NCBI RefSeq assembly: GCF_041435115.1
Contig: NZ_CP108046.1
Location: forward strand, 8,370,001-8,434,000
DNA length: 64,000 nucleotides
Source of the DNA: Streptomyces sp. NBC_00289
Lineage (GTDB): Bacteria > Actinomycetota > Actinomycetes > Streptomycetales > Streptomycetaceae
Reading direction: 5' to 3'
The notes beneath the pieces were generated by a model. That model ran no database searches. It was not told where the DNA came from and saw only the letters and a program-made list of their open reading frames with translations. How positions within the stretch are numbered: position 1 is the stretch's first letter; the number at the start of each line of letters is the position of its first letter. The position numbers and the translations under genes were made by a program. Shown one piece after another: positions 36,932-45,365 of the stretch.

Positions 36932-37444
36932 TCACTCCCCGGTGGCGCCGTCGACGCGCTCGCGGATCAGGTCGGCGTGGCCGTTGTGGCGCGCGTACTC
37001 CTCGATCATGTGGGTGTAGATCCAGCGCAGGCTGAAGGGTTCGTCCGTGGACCGGCTCCTGCCCTTGGAGAGGTCGTCGAGGGCGAAACCGGCCGCGATC
37101 CGCCGGGCGGTGTCGATCTCGGTCTGCCAGGTGGCGCGGGCCTCCTCCCACGTGTCCGCCTCGGTGAGGTGGAACTCGCCGTCCCGGTCCTCCTCGGTGT
37201 AGTAGATCGGCCCCGGGGCGTCGCCCGCCAGGACCTTGCGGAACCAGCCCCGCTCCACCTCGGCCATGTGCCGCACCAACCCCATCAGGGACAGTTCGGA
37301 CGGTTCCACCGAAGCGGTCCTGAGCTGGGCGTCGGTCAGCCCCTCGCACTTCCACGCGAGGGTCTGCCGGTGGTAGTCCAGCCAGCCCTCCAGCATGGTG
37401 CGTTCGTCGGCGTTCTGGGCGGGTTCACTGCGCTGCGTCGTCAT
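36932..37444 (-). CDS. DinB family protein (DUF664)
   Basis: Four-helix-bundle protein of 170 aa of the DinB/DUF664 type. ERTMLEGWLDYHRQTLAWKC opens helix one, LVRHMAEVERGWF carries the first metal His, and IYTHMIEEYARHNGHADLI the last His pair. Members bind a divalent metal; in mycothiol-using bacteria related proteins act as mycothiol-dependent transferases, so this may be a thiol transferase. Start ATG 37444, where the ribosome site is weak. Confidence 0.87.
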   Translation of the reverse strand: MTTQRSEPAQNADERTMLEGWLDYHRQTLAWKCEGLTDAQLRTASVEPSELSLMGLVRHMAEVERGWFRKVLAGDAPGPIYYTEEDRDGEFHLTEADTWEEARATWQTEIDTARRIAAGFALDDLSKGRSRSTDEPFSLRWIYTHMIEEYARHNGHADLIRERVDGATGE

Positions 37445-37562
37445 GCCTGCATGGTGACCCAACCCGGCGGGGCACACCCTGTGCTTTTCTCCCGTGCCCG
37501 GCCCGCGCGGCCCCCCCGTATGCTTCCGGGTGGCTCAGCAGGCAACCGGTAGAGGAGACCCA

Positions 37563-38468
37563 GTGAAGGTCGGCTGCATCGGACTCGGCGACATCGCGCG
37601 GAAGGCCTATCTGCCCGTCCTCGCCGTGCAGCCCGGAGTCGAACTGCATCTGCAGACCCGGACCCCCGCCACGCTGGACCGCGTCGCCGACGAGCTCCAC
37701 CTGCCCGGCCCGCAGCGTCACCCCGACCTGGACGCGCTCCTCGCGCAGGGCCTCGACGCCGCGTTCGTGCACGCCCCCACCACCGCCCACCCGGACATCG
37801 TCACCCGGCTGCTCGACGCCGGCGTACCGACCTACGTCGACAAGCCGCTCGCGTACGAACTGGCCGACTCCGAACGGCTGGTGGCACTCGCCGAGCGGCG
37901 GAACGTGAGCCTCGCCGTCGGCTTCAACCGGCGCTACGCCCCCGCCTACGCGCAGTGCGCCGAGCACCCGCGCGAGCTGATCCTCCTGCAGAAGAACCGC
38001 ATCGGCCTGCCGGAGGAGCCGCGGCCGATGATCCTCGACGACTTCATCCACGTCGTCGACACACTGCGCTTCCTGGCGCCCGGCCCGGTCGACGACGTGA
38101 CCGTGCGCGCCCGCGTCGTGGACGGCCTGCTGCACCACGTGGTGCTGCAGCTCTCCGCCGAAGGCTTCACCGCGCTCGGCGTGATGAACCGGCTCAGCGG
38201 CTCCGCGGAGGAGATCCTCGAGGTGTCCGGGCAGGACACCAAGCGTCAGGTGCTCAACCTCGCCGAGGTGATCGACCACAAGGGACAGCCGACTCTGCGG
38301 CGGCGCGGGGACTGGGTGCCGGTGGCCCGGCAGCGCGGCATCGAACAGGCGGTGCTGGCCTTCCTCGACGCCGTGCGCGCGGGCAAGGTGCTCAGCGCCC
38401 GGGACGCGCTGGCGACTCACGAACTGTGCGAGCGGGTGGTCCTAGCGGTTCAGGAGCGAGCCGCCTGA
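37563..38468 (+). CDS. Gfo/Idh/MocA family oxidoreductase
   Basis: Rossmann oxidoreductase of 301 aa. GCIGLGDIARKAYLPVL binds NAD(P), VDKPLAYEL is the EKP-like catalytic lysine motif, and GFNRRYAPAYA follows. The C-terminal domain contains DFIHVVDTLRFL. GTG 37563 follows GAGGAGA. Sugar or inositol substrates are typical but the exact one is unknown. Its last 77 bp overlap the 3' end of the convergent Lnt gene. Confidence 0.87.
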   Translation: MKVGCIGLGDIARKAYLPVLAVQPGVELHLQTRTPATLDRVADELHLPGPQRHPDLDALLAQGLDAAFVHAPTTAHPDIVTRLLDAGVPTYVDKPLAYELADSERLVALAERRNVSLAVGFNRRYAPAYAQCAEHPRELILLQKNRIGLPEEPRPMILDDFIHVVDTLRFLAPGPVDDVTVRARVVDGLLHHVVLQLSAEGFTALGVMNRLSGSAEEILEVSGQDTKRQVLNLAEVIDHKGQPTLRRRGDWVPVARQRGIEQAVLAFLDAVRAGKVLSARDALATHELCERVVLAVQERAA

Positions 38469-40020
38469 GCCGCAGGGTCCGTGCGCCCTCGGCGGCACAC
38501 CACGCGGCGAGGATCAGCAGCGCCGCGTGCGCCGGCCAGTCACCGTAGCGGACGTACGGGGTGATGCCGTGCGCCAGCGGGACGGCGTACACCTGCTCGG
38601 TGCTCGCGTCGGTGCCGAGCCAGGAACCGAGGCGCTGCCCGCTCGGGCCGTAGACGGCGGACACTCCCGTCAGCGTCGCGTGCACCATCGGCCGGCCCGT
38701 CTCGGCGGCACGCAGCGCGGCCAGCGAGGCATGCTGCTCGGGGGCCCAGGTGTGCTGGAACGTCGAGGTCGAGGACTGGGCGACCAGTACGTCGGCACCG
38801 TCGTCGGCGAGATGGCGGCTCATGTCGGGGAACGCGGTCTCGAAGCACACCATCGGGCCGACGCGCAGCCCGTGCCCCACGTTCATGACCACCTGCTCCG
38901 TGCCACGCCTGCGGTCCTCGCCGGCCGCCTTGCCGACGGAGGTCGCCCAGCCGAGCAGGGAGCGGGCCGGAACGTACTCGCCGAAGGGGACCAGCCGCAT
39001 CTTGTCGTAGCGGTCGCCGGTGAGGCCTCGCGGGCCGACGAGGACCGAACCCTTGTAGATGCCGGGCTTGTCGGACCGCCGTGCGTCCACGTTGACCAGG
39101 ACGTCGGCCCCGGTCGCGCGCGAGAGCGCGGCGATCCGCCGGGCGAGATCCGGGCGCTCGACGAGGTCGAAGCCGACGCTGCTCTCGCCCCAGACGATCA
39201 GGTCGACGTCCTGACCGACCAGCCGGCGGGTGAGCTGCTCCTCACGGTCGAACCGGCGGTCGCCGCTCACGGTGCCGTCGACGACGCCCGGCTGCACCAC
39301 GGCTATCCGGACCTCGCCGTCGACATCCGGACGCGGCGACCACACCCAGGCCGCGGAGGTGGCGGCGGCGGTGGCGACCAGACCGGCCACGGCGGGCATC
39401 CGGGACTCGCGGACCGACACGAGTACGGCGACCGCGACGTTGACCGCCACCACCAGGAAGCTCAGCAGCCACACCCCGCCGACCGACGCGAGCCGCAGTG
39501 CCGGTTCCAGTTGCCACTGGCTGGAGCCGAGCATCCCCCACGGACCGCCCAGGCCCTGCCAGGAACGGACCAGTTCGACCGTCAGCCAGCCCGAGGGCAG
39601 CACGAGGAGGGCGCCCACCACCTGGCCGCGGCCAGGTGTCGCGGCCAGGAACCGGCGCACGAGCATGCCCCACGGGGCCCACAGCGCGCCGAGCAGCGCG
39701 GCGATGACGAACGTGAAGACATGCAGGCTGGGCAGCAGCCAGTGGTGCATCGCCAGCATGAACCCGAAGCCGCCGCCCCAGCCGTCGTACGCCGCCCGTT
39801 TCCCGGTCGGCGCGGAGCGGGCCAGCGCGATCCACGGCACCAGGGCGATGTAGGCGAACCACCACAGGGACGGGGCGGGGAAGGCGAGCACGGGCAGGGC
39901 GCCCGCCAGGGCGGCGACGGCCGAACGCCGCCACGGCGAGGCGAGCCACCCGTCCACGACGGATACGGCGGTCGTCGAACGCCGCCGGGCGAAGGCAGGC
40001 CGGTGGCCGAAGGTCTCCAT
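38392..40020 (-). CDS. lnt: Apolipoprotein N-acyltransferase
   Basis: Membrane enzyme of 542 aa that transfers a third acyl chain to the N-terminal Cys of lipoproteins. About six to seven helices precede a periplasmic nitrilase-like domain with the catalytic triad: Glu in VWGESSV, Lys in DKMRLVPFGEYVP, Cys in VCFETAFP. A last helix (HAALLILAAWCAAEGA) ends it. ATG 40020 with GGGGAG 6 nt upstream. The 3' end overlaps the convergent Gfo/Idh/MocA gene by 77 bp. Streptomyces often carry two Lnt copies. Confidence 0.93.
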   Translation of the reverse strand: METFGHRPAFARRRSTTAVSVVDGWLASPWRRSAVAALAGALPVLAFPAPSLWWFAYIALVPWIALARSAPTGKRAAYDGWGGGFGFMLAMHHWLLPSLHVFTFVIAALLGALWAPWGMLVRRFLAATPGRGQVVGALLVLPSGWLTVELVRSWQGLGGPWGMLGSSQWQLEPALRLASVGGVWLLSFLVVAVNVAVAVLVSVRESRMPAVAGLVATAAATSAAWVWSPRPDVDGEVRIAVVQPGVVDGTVSGDRRFDREEQLTRRLVGQDVDLIVWGESSVGFDLVERPDLARRIAALSRATGADVLVNVDARRSDKPGIYKGSVLVGPRGLTGDRYDKMRLVPFGEYVPARSLLGWATSVGKAAGEDRRRGTEQVVMNVGHGLRVGPMVCFETAFPDMSRHLADDGADVLVAQSSTSTFQHTWAPEQHASLAALRAAETGRPMVHATLTGVSAVYGPSGQRLGSWLGTDASTEQVYAVPLAHGITPYVRYGDWPAHAALLILAAWCAAEGARTLRLRRLAPEPLGPPARTVRESPARPGR

Positions 40021-40091
40021 AGGGCGCTCCCCTACCCAGCGGACGGCTCCAGTGTGCCTGCCGGCGGCGATCTCGGACAGAGGACGCCGGT

Positions 40092-40595
40092 TCAGTTGAC
40101 CACAGGCGCCGGCTGCCGCTCGGGCAGACGGCGCCACTTCTCCTGGACGACCACGGCGCGCAGCCGCCAGCCGTCGTCCGTCCGCAGCAGCCCGAACGCG
40201 TAGCGGCCGCCGCACACGAAGTCCGGTGCGGCCGCTCCGGCCTCGTCCCCGGCGAACCGCATCGGATTGACATAGTCGGCCCGGACCTCGGCCGTGTCGC
40301 CCGCGTCCTGGTCGAGGAGGCCGAACCGGATCCGCCGGTTGACGATCAGATGCTGCCGCATCGGGAACAGCCGCATGCTCTCCGCGAGCCATCCGACGAC
40401 CGTCCCGGCGTCCCCCTCGACACCTCCCGCCGACCGGTAGTCCGCCCGCCCACCCGGCGCGAACAGCCCCCGGTACGCCTCCCAGTCGCCGTCGTCCACC
40501 GCCGCCGCGTAGTCGGTGATCAGTTCGTCGACGGCCAGTCGGTCCATCACGGTCGCGAGCTCCACACGCTGCGTCATCGGCTCAGTGTTGGGCAT
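40092..40595 (-). CDS. SnoaL-like (NTF2 fold) protein
   Basis: Protein of 167 aa with the NTF2/SnoaL-like cone fold, opening with VMDRLAVDELITDYAAAVDD, then DWEAYRGLFAPGG and the late GGRYAFGLLRTDDGWRLRAV strand pair. The family includes dehydratases, cyclases and isomerases, and often partners SDR enzymes; a SDR gene is divergent here. ATG 40595 has GCGGAG about 9 nt upstream; MTQRV at 40577 is possible. Confidence 0.85.
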   Translation of the reverse strand: MPNTEPMTQRVELATVMDRLAVDELITDYAAAVDDGDWEAYRGLFAPGGRADYRSAGGVEGDAGTVVGWLAESMRLFPMRQHLIVNRRIRFGLLDQDAGDTAEVRADYVNPMRFAGDEAGAAAPDFVCGGRYAFGLLRTDDGWRLRAVVVQEKWRRLPERQPAPVVN

Positions 40596-40756
40596 GTTCA
40601 GAGCTCCGCCAAGGGGCACGCGGCGACATTCGGTGGCCTCGGGGCGCATCCCGGCCGGATCGACCGGTCGAGGGGAGGGAATCCGCAGGTCGGTACTTGG
40701 TGCGTCACCGGGGCCTCCCGTGACCGCGTGGGGTCGGCTACGGTCATGGGCGATCG

Positions 40757-40768
40757 ATGATCGATCAT
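40757..40768. promoter_or_regulatory. Palindrome in the divergent promoter
   Basis: ATGATCGATCAT is a perfect 12-bp palindrome within GATCGATGATCGATC, 22 bp before the SDR start and 161 bp before the SnoaL-like start. Candidate TetR-type operator; also TACGGT at 40739-40744 could be a -10. Confidence 0.45.
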
Positions 40769-40790
40769 TCCACTGAGTTTTGGAGGACTC

Positions 40791-41534
40791 ATGACACGTC
40801 GTCCCGTCACGGTCGTCACCGGGGGCAGTCGGGGGATCGGCGCCGCGACCTGTCGGCGGCTCGCCGTGGACGGCCACGACGTCGTGGTGGGATACGTCCG
40901 GGACGCCGGAGCGGCGGAGGCGGTGGCCGACGAGGTGCGGGAGGCCGGCGGCCGTTGCGTCACCGTGGCCGGGGACACGGCGGTCGAGGCGGACGTCGAG
41001 CGGCTCTTCGACACGGCGGAGCGGCGGCTCGGGCCGGTGACCGGCCTGGTGAACAACGCCGGGGTGACCGGGCCGCTCGGCCGGCTGGTCGACGCCGACT
41101 CAGCGGACCTGCGCCGGGTCCTGGACGTCAACCTCCTGGGCACCCTGCTGTGTTCACGCCGGGCGGCGCAGCTCATGACCGCGCGGGGCTCCGGCGTGAT
41201 CGTGAACGTGTCGTCGGCCGCCGCCACCCTCGGCAGTCCCGGGGAGTACGTCCACTACGCCGCGACCAAGGCGGCCGTGGACGCCCTGACCCTGGGTCTG
41301 GCCAGGGAACTCGGCCCGGAGGGTGTGCGGGTCAACGCGGTCGCGCCCGGGGTCGTCGACACCGAGATGCACGCCGCGATGGGCGCCCCGGACCGGGCCG
41401 CGCGTGCCGCCCCGTCGATTCCGCTGCGGCGCCCGGGCAGGGCGGAGGAGATCGCCGCCGCGATCGCGTGGCTGCTGTCGCCGGACGCGTCGTACGCGAC
41501 GGGCGCGGTGCTGCGGGTGTCGGGCGGACGGTGA
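40791..41534 (+). CDS. SDR family oxidoreductase
   Basis: Classical SDR of 247 aa. TGGSRGIGAATC, NNAGVTGPLG, NVSSAAA and YAATKAAV (catalytic Tyr/Lys) are seen, with the C-terminal TGAVLRVSGG. TGGAGGACTC precedes the ATG. The divergent SnoaL-like gene suggests both modify one small ring compound. The gene ends only 3 bp from the convergent CPT-like gene. Confidence 0.9.
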   Translation: MTRRPVTVVTGGSRGIGAATCRRLAVDGHDVVVGYVRDAGAAEAVADEVREAGGRCVTVAGDTAVEADVERLFDTAERRLGPVTGLVNNAGVTGPLGRLVDADSADLRRVLDVNLLGTLLCSRRAAQLMTARGSGVIVNVSSAAATLGSPGEYVHYAATKAAVDALTLGLARELGPEGVRVNAVAPGVVDTEMHAAMGAPDRAARAAPSIPLRRPGRAEEIAAAIAWLLSPDASYATGAVLRVSGGR

Positions 41535-41537
41535 GGC

Positions 41538-42107
41538 TCAGCGGGTGGCGCGCAGCCGCTCGAAGGCGGTCGGCGTGGGTCTCGCCGTCAGGAAGTCCCT
41601 GATACGGCCGGCGCAGTCCCGGGGAGTGGAGCGGCTGGTGTCGCACTCGACGTCGTAGACGCCGTGGCTGTGCACCTGTCGCAGCTGGCGCACGGCGAGG
41701 CCGGACGGCCGGTCGGCGCGCTCTCGCTCGCGGCGCTCCAGCTCCTCCAACGGGCAGTGCACGCCGACCAGTACGACGTCCTGCGGCACGAAGAGCGAGA
41801 GGCAGTCCGTGAGTCGCCACTCGGCGCTCAACACATGGTCCATGACGACGTTGTTGCCCGCGGCGGCCATGCCGGCGACCGCCCGGTGGAAGCCCTGCCA
41901 GGTGCGGTGCAGTACGGCGTCGAGCCGGTCCGGCGGGATCTCGGTGCGGGAGCGCATCGCGTGGAACGCGTCGACGGGCATGTGGAAGTACGGTTCGTCG
42001 AGCATCCGCAGCAGCTCGCCCGCGATGCTCGACTTGCCCGAACTGGACGTGCCGTTGAGGAAGACGACCAGGCCGCGACGCGGCGGAACGCTGTCCAGGT
42101 GCTGCAC
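41538..42107 (-). CDS. CPT-like (chloramphenicol phosphotransferase family) kinase
   Basis: P-loop kinase of 189 aa related to chloramphenicol 3-O-phosphotransferase. Walker A is GTSSSGKSS; the Asp in PVDAFHAMRSR and the lid-region LEELERRERERADRP fit the family. The GTG at 42107 has AGGA 5 nt upstream. The true substrate need not be chloramphenicol; many actinobacterial CPT homologues are of unknown specificity. It lies 50 nt after a small gene under a PafBC-type promoter, so it may be damage-induced. Confidence 0.83.
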   Translation of the reverse strand: MQHLDSVPPRRGLVVFLNGTSSSGKSSIAGELLRMLDEPYFHMPVDAFHAMRSRTEIPPDRLDAVLHRTWQGFHRAVAGMAAAGNNVVMDHVLSAEWRLTDCLSLFVPQDVVLVGVHCPLEELERRERERADRPSGLAVRQLRQVHSHGVYDVECDTSRSTPRDCAGRIRDFLTARPTPTAFERLRATR

Positions 42108-42157
42108 GGGGATCCTGCCGAAAGTGTCCGGTCGCTGTGGATACGCGGTGGCCGGTT

Positions 42158-42337
42158 TCAGGCCGCCTCGACGACCTCGCCCCGGATCGCCGCCGCCCAC
42201 TCGACCACCAACCGCTCGTACGCCGCCCGCTCCTGGGCCGTCAGGGAACCGCCGGCGCGCAGCCAGAGCGCACGGATCTGCTCGTTGACCTGGGCGGCGG
42301 ACCGTACGGAACCAGAGGTGTGGGAATCGGGGAACAT
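42158..42337 (-). CDS. Small conserved helical protein
   Basis: Protein of 59 aa starting MFPDSHTSGSVRSAAQVNEQ and predicted to be two helices (AAQVNEQIRALWLRAG, TAQERAAYERLVVEWAAAIR). No known family. It is leaderless: TACGCT ends 7 nt before the ATG. First gene of the operon with the CPT-like kinase, so it could be a regulator or partner of that kinase. Confidence 0.68.
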   Translation of the reverse strand: MFPDSHTSGSVRSAAQVNEQIRALWLRAGGSLTAQERAAYERLVVEWAAAIRGEVVEAA

Positions 42338-42344
42338 GCGGACA

Positions 42345-42367
42345 AGCGTAGGCGCAAGCACTGACAG
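42345..42367 (-). promoter_or_regulatory. PafBC-type promoter of the small-ORF/CPT operon
   Basis: On the minus strand CTGTCAGTG (42367-42359), 8 nt, TACGCT (42350-42345), then 7 nt to the ATG. One base differs from the ung element. Third example in the window. Confidence 0.68.
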
Positions 42368-42438
42368 TCCGCTACCGGACGGCTACGCATCACCTATGGG
42401 CTTGGTCACGGGAAAATCTCGGGGCCGCCGCCCACGGC

Positions 42439-43314
42439 TCAGCCCGCCGACTCCGCGGCGTGCGGGCTCAGCGAACCCGTCGCGACCAGGGCGATGATCA
42501 CGATGCCGAGCGCGATGCGGTACCAGACGAACGGCATGAAGCTCTTGGTCGTGATGAACTTCATGAACCACGCGATGACGGCGTAGCCGGAGACGAAGGC
42601 GATCACCGTCGCGAAGATCGTCGGCCCCCAGGACACATGGTCGCTGCCCACCGCGTCCTTGAGCTCGAAGAGGCCGGAGGCGAGCACCGCGGGGATGGCG
42701 AGGAGGAAGGAGTAGCGGGCCGCGGCCTCGCGCTTGTATCCCATCAGGAGACCGCCGCTGATGGTGGCCCCGGAGCGGGAGACGCCGGGGACGAGGGCCA
42801 TGGCCTGACAGAGGCCGAAGATCAGGCCGTCCTTCACGCTCAGGTCCTGCAGGGCCTTGCGCTGCTTGGGGGCCCGGTGACGGCCGCCGGTCTCGTCGCG
42901 CGCCGCCATCCGGTCGGCGAAGCCGAGGACGACACCCATCACGATCAGCATGGTCGCGGTGATCCGCAGATCCCGGAACGGTCCCTCGATCTGATCCTTG
43001 AGCGTCACGCCCAGCACGCCGATCGGGATCGAGCCGACGATCACCAGCCAGCCCATCTGGGCGTCGTGGTCCTGGCGCATCGCCTTGTTCGTGAGCGAGC
43101 GGGCCCAGGCCGAGATGATCCGCGCGATGTCCTTGCGGAAGTAGATCAGTACGGCCGCCTCCGTGCCGATCTGGGTGATCGCCGTGAAGGCCGCGCCCGG
43201 GTCCTTCCAGCCGGAGAAGGCCGCGGTCAGCCGCAGGTGCGCGCTGGAGGAGACGGGGAGGAACTCGGTCAGCCCCTGGACGAGTCCGAGGATGAGGGAT
43301 TCAAACCAAGACAT
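42439..43314 (-). CDS. uppP: Undecaprenyl-diphosphatase
   Basis: Membrane phosphatase (BacA/UppP) of 291 aa that recycles undecaprenyl pyrophosphate for wall synthesis. ILGLVQGLTEFLPVSSSAHL and PGVSRSGATISGGL are the two catalytic signatures (Glu and Arg). Eight helices are predicted. ATG 43314 lacks a clear ribosome site. It is a likely source of basal bacitracin tolerance. Confidence 0.95.
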   Translation of the reverse strand: MSWFESLILGLVQGLTEFLPVSSSAHLRLTAAFSGWKDPGAAFTAITQIGTEAAVLIYFRKDIARIISAWARSLTNKAMRQDHDAQMGWLVIVGSIPIGVLGVTLKDQIEGPFRDLRITATMLIVMGVVLGFADRMAARDETGGRHRAPKQRKALQDLSVKDGLIFGLCQAMALVPGVSRSGATISGGLLMGYKREAAARYSFLLAIPAVLASGLFELKDAVGSDHVSWGPTIFATVIAFVSGYAVIAWFMKFITTKSFMPFVWYRIALGIVIIALVATGSLSPHAAESAG

Positions 43315-43516
43315 GAAGTTACGGAGTCCAAGCGCTGATTGTGGGAGGGGCGAGGGGCGCACCGACCCGCCGGGTTCGGTGATCGTGGGTGTCGACGGGC
43401 AGCGTAGCGTCCCGAGGTGACATGCCCGGCACAGGGGTTTGGTGGACGGGTGGGCCATGTGCCGCCCGCGGAAGCCCTGTTCGGCCGACGGCGGGAAGCG
43501 GGAGGTGGGAGGCGGT

Positions 43517-43987
43517 TCAGGCCGCCGCCGGGCCCCTCACCGTCCAGCCTGGCGCCTGCGGGTGGGCCGTCAGGTCCTCGTGGTGCACCTCGTCACCGCA
43601 GGCCCGGCAGCTGACGACGGGCAGCAGCTCGTTGCCGCAGGAGTGCTCGATCACCATGGGGCGGTCGTCGTCCGGGCGGAGATGGCGGTCGCCCCAGGCC
43701 ATGAGGGTCATCAGCACCGGCTCCAGCTCGAGCCCCGCCTGGGTGGGCCGGTACTCGAAGCGCTGCGGCCGCTCGCTGTAGGCGCGCTTTTTGAGGATGC
43801 CGGCGTCGACGAGGCGGCGCAGCCGCGTGGCCAGGACGTCGCGTGGGGCGCCGATGTTGCGCACCAGCTGGTCGAAGCGGCTGTTGCCGAGGCACACCTC
43901 CCGCAGGACGAGCAGGGAGTACTTCTCGCCGACCAGTGCCAGGGCGTCGGCGATGGAACAGGGGCGCGGGTCCTTGGAGGCGGCCAT
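43517..43987 (-). CDS. HxlR family transcriptional regulator
   Basis: Winged-helix regulator of 156 aa: CSIADALALVGEKYSLLVLR is the signature with the family Cys, followed by FDQLVRNIGAPRDVLATRLR and the wing ERPQRFEYRPTQAG. The C-terminal part adds two Cys pairs (EHSCGNELLPVVSCRACGDE), possibly a metal-binding knuckle. TAGACT lies 7 nt before the ATG (leaderless). It is divergent from the thiolase gene it probably represses. Confidence 0.9.
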   Translation of the reverse strand: MAASKDPRPCSIADALALVGEKYSLLVLREVCLGNSRFDQLVRNIGAPRDVLATRLRRLVDAGILKKRAYSERPQRFEYRPTQAGLELEPVLMTLMAWGDRHLRPDDDRPMVIEHSCGNELLPVVSCRACGDEVHHEDLTAHPQAPGWTVRGPAAA

Positions 43988-44011
43988 GAAGCTCAGTCTA
44001 GGTGAGGGTTC

Positions 44012-44101
44012 GGTTTTCCAACTCATCGGTTCGGCTTCAGCATGCTGGAAGGTTTGTTTTTCCAACCCACGGGGTTATGGTGAGTTCGGATTTCCTACTC
44101 A
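44012..44101. promoter_or_regulatory. Three direct repeats, HxlR operators
   Basis: GGTTTTCCAACTCA (44012), GTTTTTCCAACCCA (44056) and GGATTTCCTACTCA (44088) share a 14-bp core at spacings of 44 and 32 bp. The middle copy also sits in TGGAA-N9-TTCCA. They fill the gap between the HxlR gene and the thiolase gene. Confidence 0.72.
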
Positions 44102-44149
44102 CCGGTAATCGCCCCGGTCACCGCCCGGGCGGCCAAGGAGGCCCGCACC

Positions 44150-45319
44150 ATGCGTGACGCAGTCATCGTCGAAGCCGTACGCACCCCCGTGGGCAAGGGC
44201 AAGCCCAACGGCGCCCTCGCGCACGTCCACCCCGTCGAACTCCTCGCCCACACCCTGCGCACCCTCGTCGAGCGTTCCGGAGTGGATCCGGCGCTGATCG
44301 ACGACGTCATCGGCGGCACCGTCGACCAGGTCGGCGAGCAGGCCATGAACACCACCCGCTACGCCGTCCTGTCCGCGGGCTTCCCGGAGACCGTCCCCGC
44401 GACCACGGTGGACCGGCAGTGCGGCTCCTCCCAGCAGGCCGTGCACTTCGCGGCGCAGGGCGTCATCTCCGGCGCGTACGACCTCGTGGTCGCCTGCGGA
44501 GTCGAGTCGATGAGTCGCGTGCCGATGTGGTCGAACGTGCCGTCCGGCAAGGACCCCTTCGGTCCCGGGGTCGCCGAGCGCTACCGGGAGGGCCTCGTCC
44601 CGCAGGGCATCAGCGCCGAACTCATCGCCGCGAAGTGGTCGGTCACGCGCGAGCAGATGGACTCCTTCGCGGTCTCCTCGCACCAGAAGGCCGCCGCCGC
44701 CTGGGACGCGGGGCTCTTCGACGCCGAGGTGGCTCCGCTGGACGGCGTCACCCGCGACGAGTGCGTACGGCCGGCCAGCACCACCGAGATCCTCGCCGGT
44801 CTCAGGCCCGCCTATCACGACCCGGCCTTCGCCGAGCGCTTCCCGCAGATCGAGTGGAACGTGACCGCCGGCAATGCCAGTCCCGTCAACGACGGGGCGT
44901 CCGCCGTGCTCATCACCTCCAGCGAGACCGCGGCCCGGCTCGGACTGCGCCCGCTCGCCCGGCTGCACAGCTTCGCGGTCACCGGCTCCGACCCGCTCCT
45001 GATGCTCACCGGCGTCATCCCGGCCACCGAGAAGGTCCTGCGCCGGGCATCCCTGACGCTCGACGACATCGACCTGTTCGAGGTCAACGAGGCGTTCTCC
45101 AGCGTGGTCCTGGCCTGGCGTCAGGAGACCGGCGCCGACCTCGCGAAGGTCAACGTCCACGGCGGCGCCATCGCCATCGGGCACCCCCTCGGGGCGAGCG
45201 GCACCCGCCTGACGACCACCCTCGTGCACGCGATGCGCGAGCGCGGCGCCCGCTACGCCCTCCAGACGATGTGCGAGGCGGGCGGACTCGCCAACGCGAT
45301 GATCCTGGAGTCGGTGTAG
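44150..45319 (+). CDS. Acetyl-CoA acyltransferase (thiolase)
   Basis: Degradative-type thiolase of 389 aa. Nucleophile Cys in DRQCGSSQQ (about residue 89), His in GHPLGASG and the second Cys in MCEAGGLAN are present. It cleaves or makes beta-ketoacyl-CoA. AAGGAGG precedes the ATG. The divergent HxlR gene and the repeats between them suggest induction by a metabolite or redox signal. No hydrogenase or enoyl-CoA partner is adjacent. Confidence 0.93.
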   Translation: MRDAVIVEAVRTPVGKGKPNGALAHVHPVELLAHTLRTLVERSGVDPALIDDVIGGTVDQVGEQAMNTTRYAVLSAGFPETVPATTVDRQCGSSQQAVHFAAQGVISGAYDLVVACGVESMSRVPMWSNVPSGKDPFGPGVAERYREGLVPQGISAELIAAKWSVTREQMDSFAVSSHQKAAAAWDAGLFDAEVAPLDGVTRDECVRPASTTEILAGLRPAYHDPAFAERFPQIEWNVTAGNASPVNDGASAVLITSSETAARLGLRPLARLHSFAVTGSDPLLMLTGVIPATEKVLRRASLTLDDIDLFEVNEAFSSVVLAWRQETGADLAKVNVHGGAIAIGHPLGASGTRLTTTLVHAMRERGARYALQTMCEAGGLANAMILESV

Positions 45320-45365
45320 CCGAAGCGGCGGTGTCCTGCGGGACCGGTGCGGTCGGTGTGACCGT

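Noticed and set aside
44099-45229. 376-codon antisense frame in the thiolase gene
   Set aside because: Mirror of a strongly supported thiolase; composition is typical of high-GC antisense frames.
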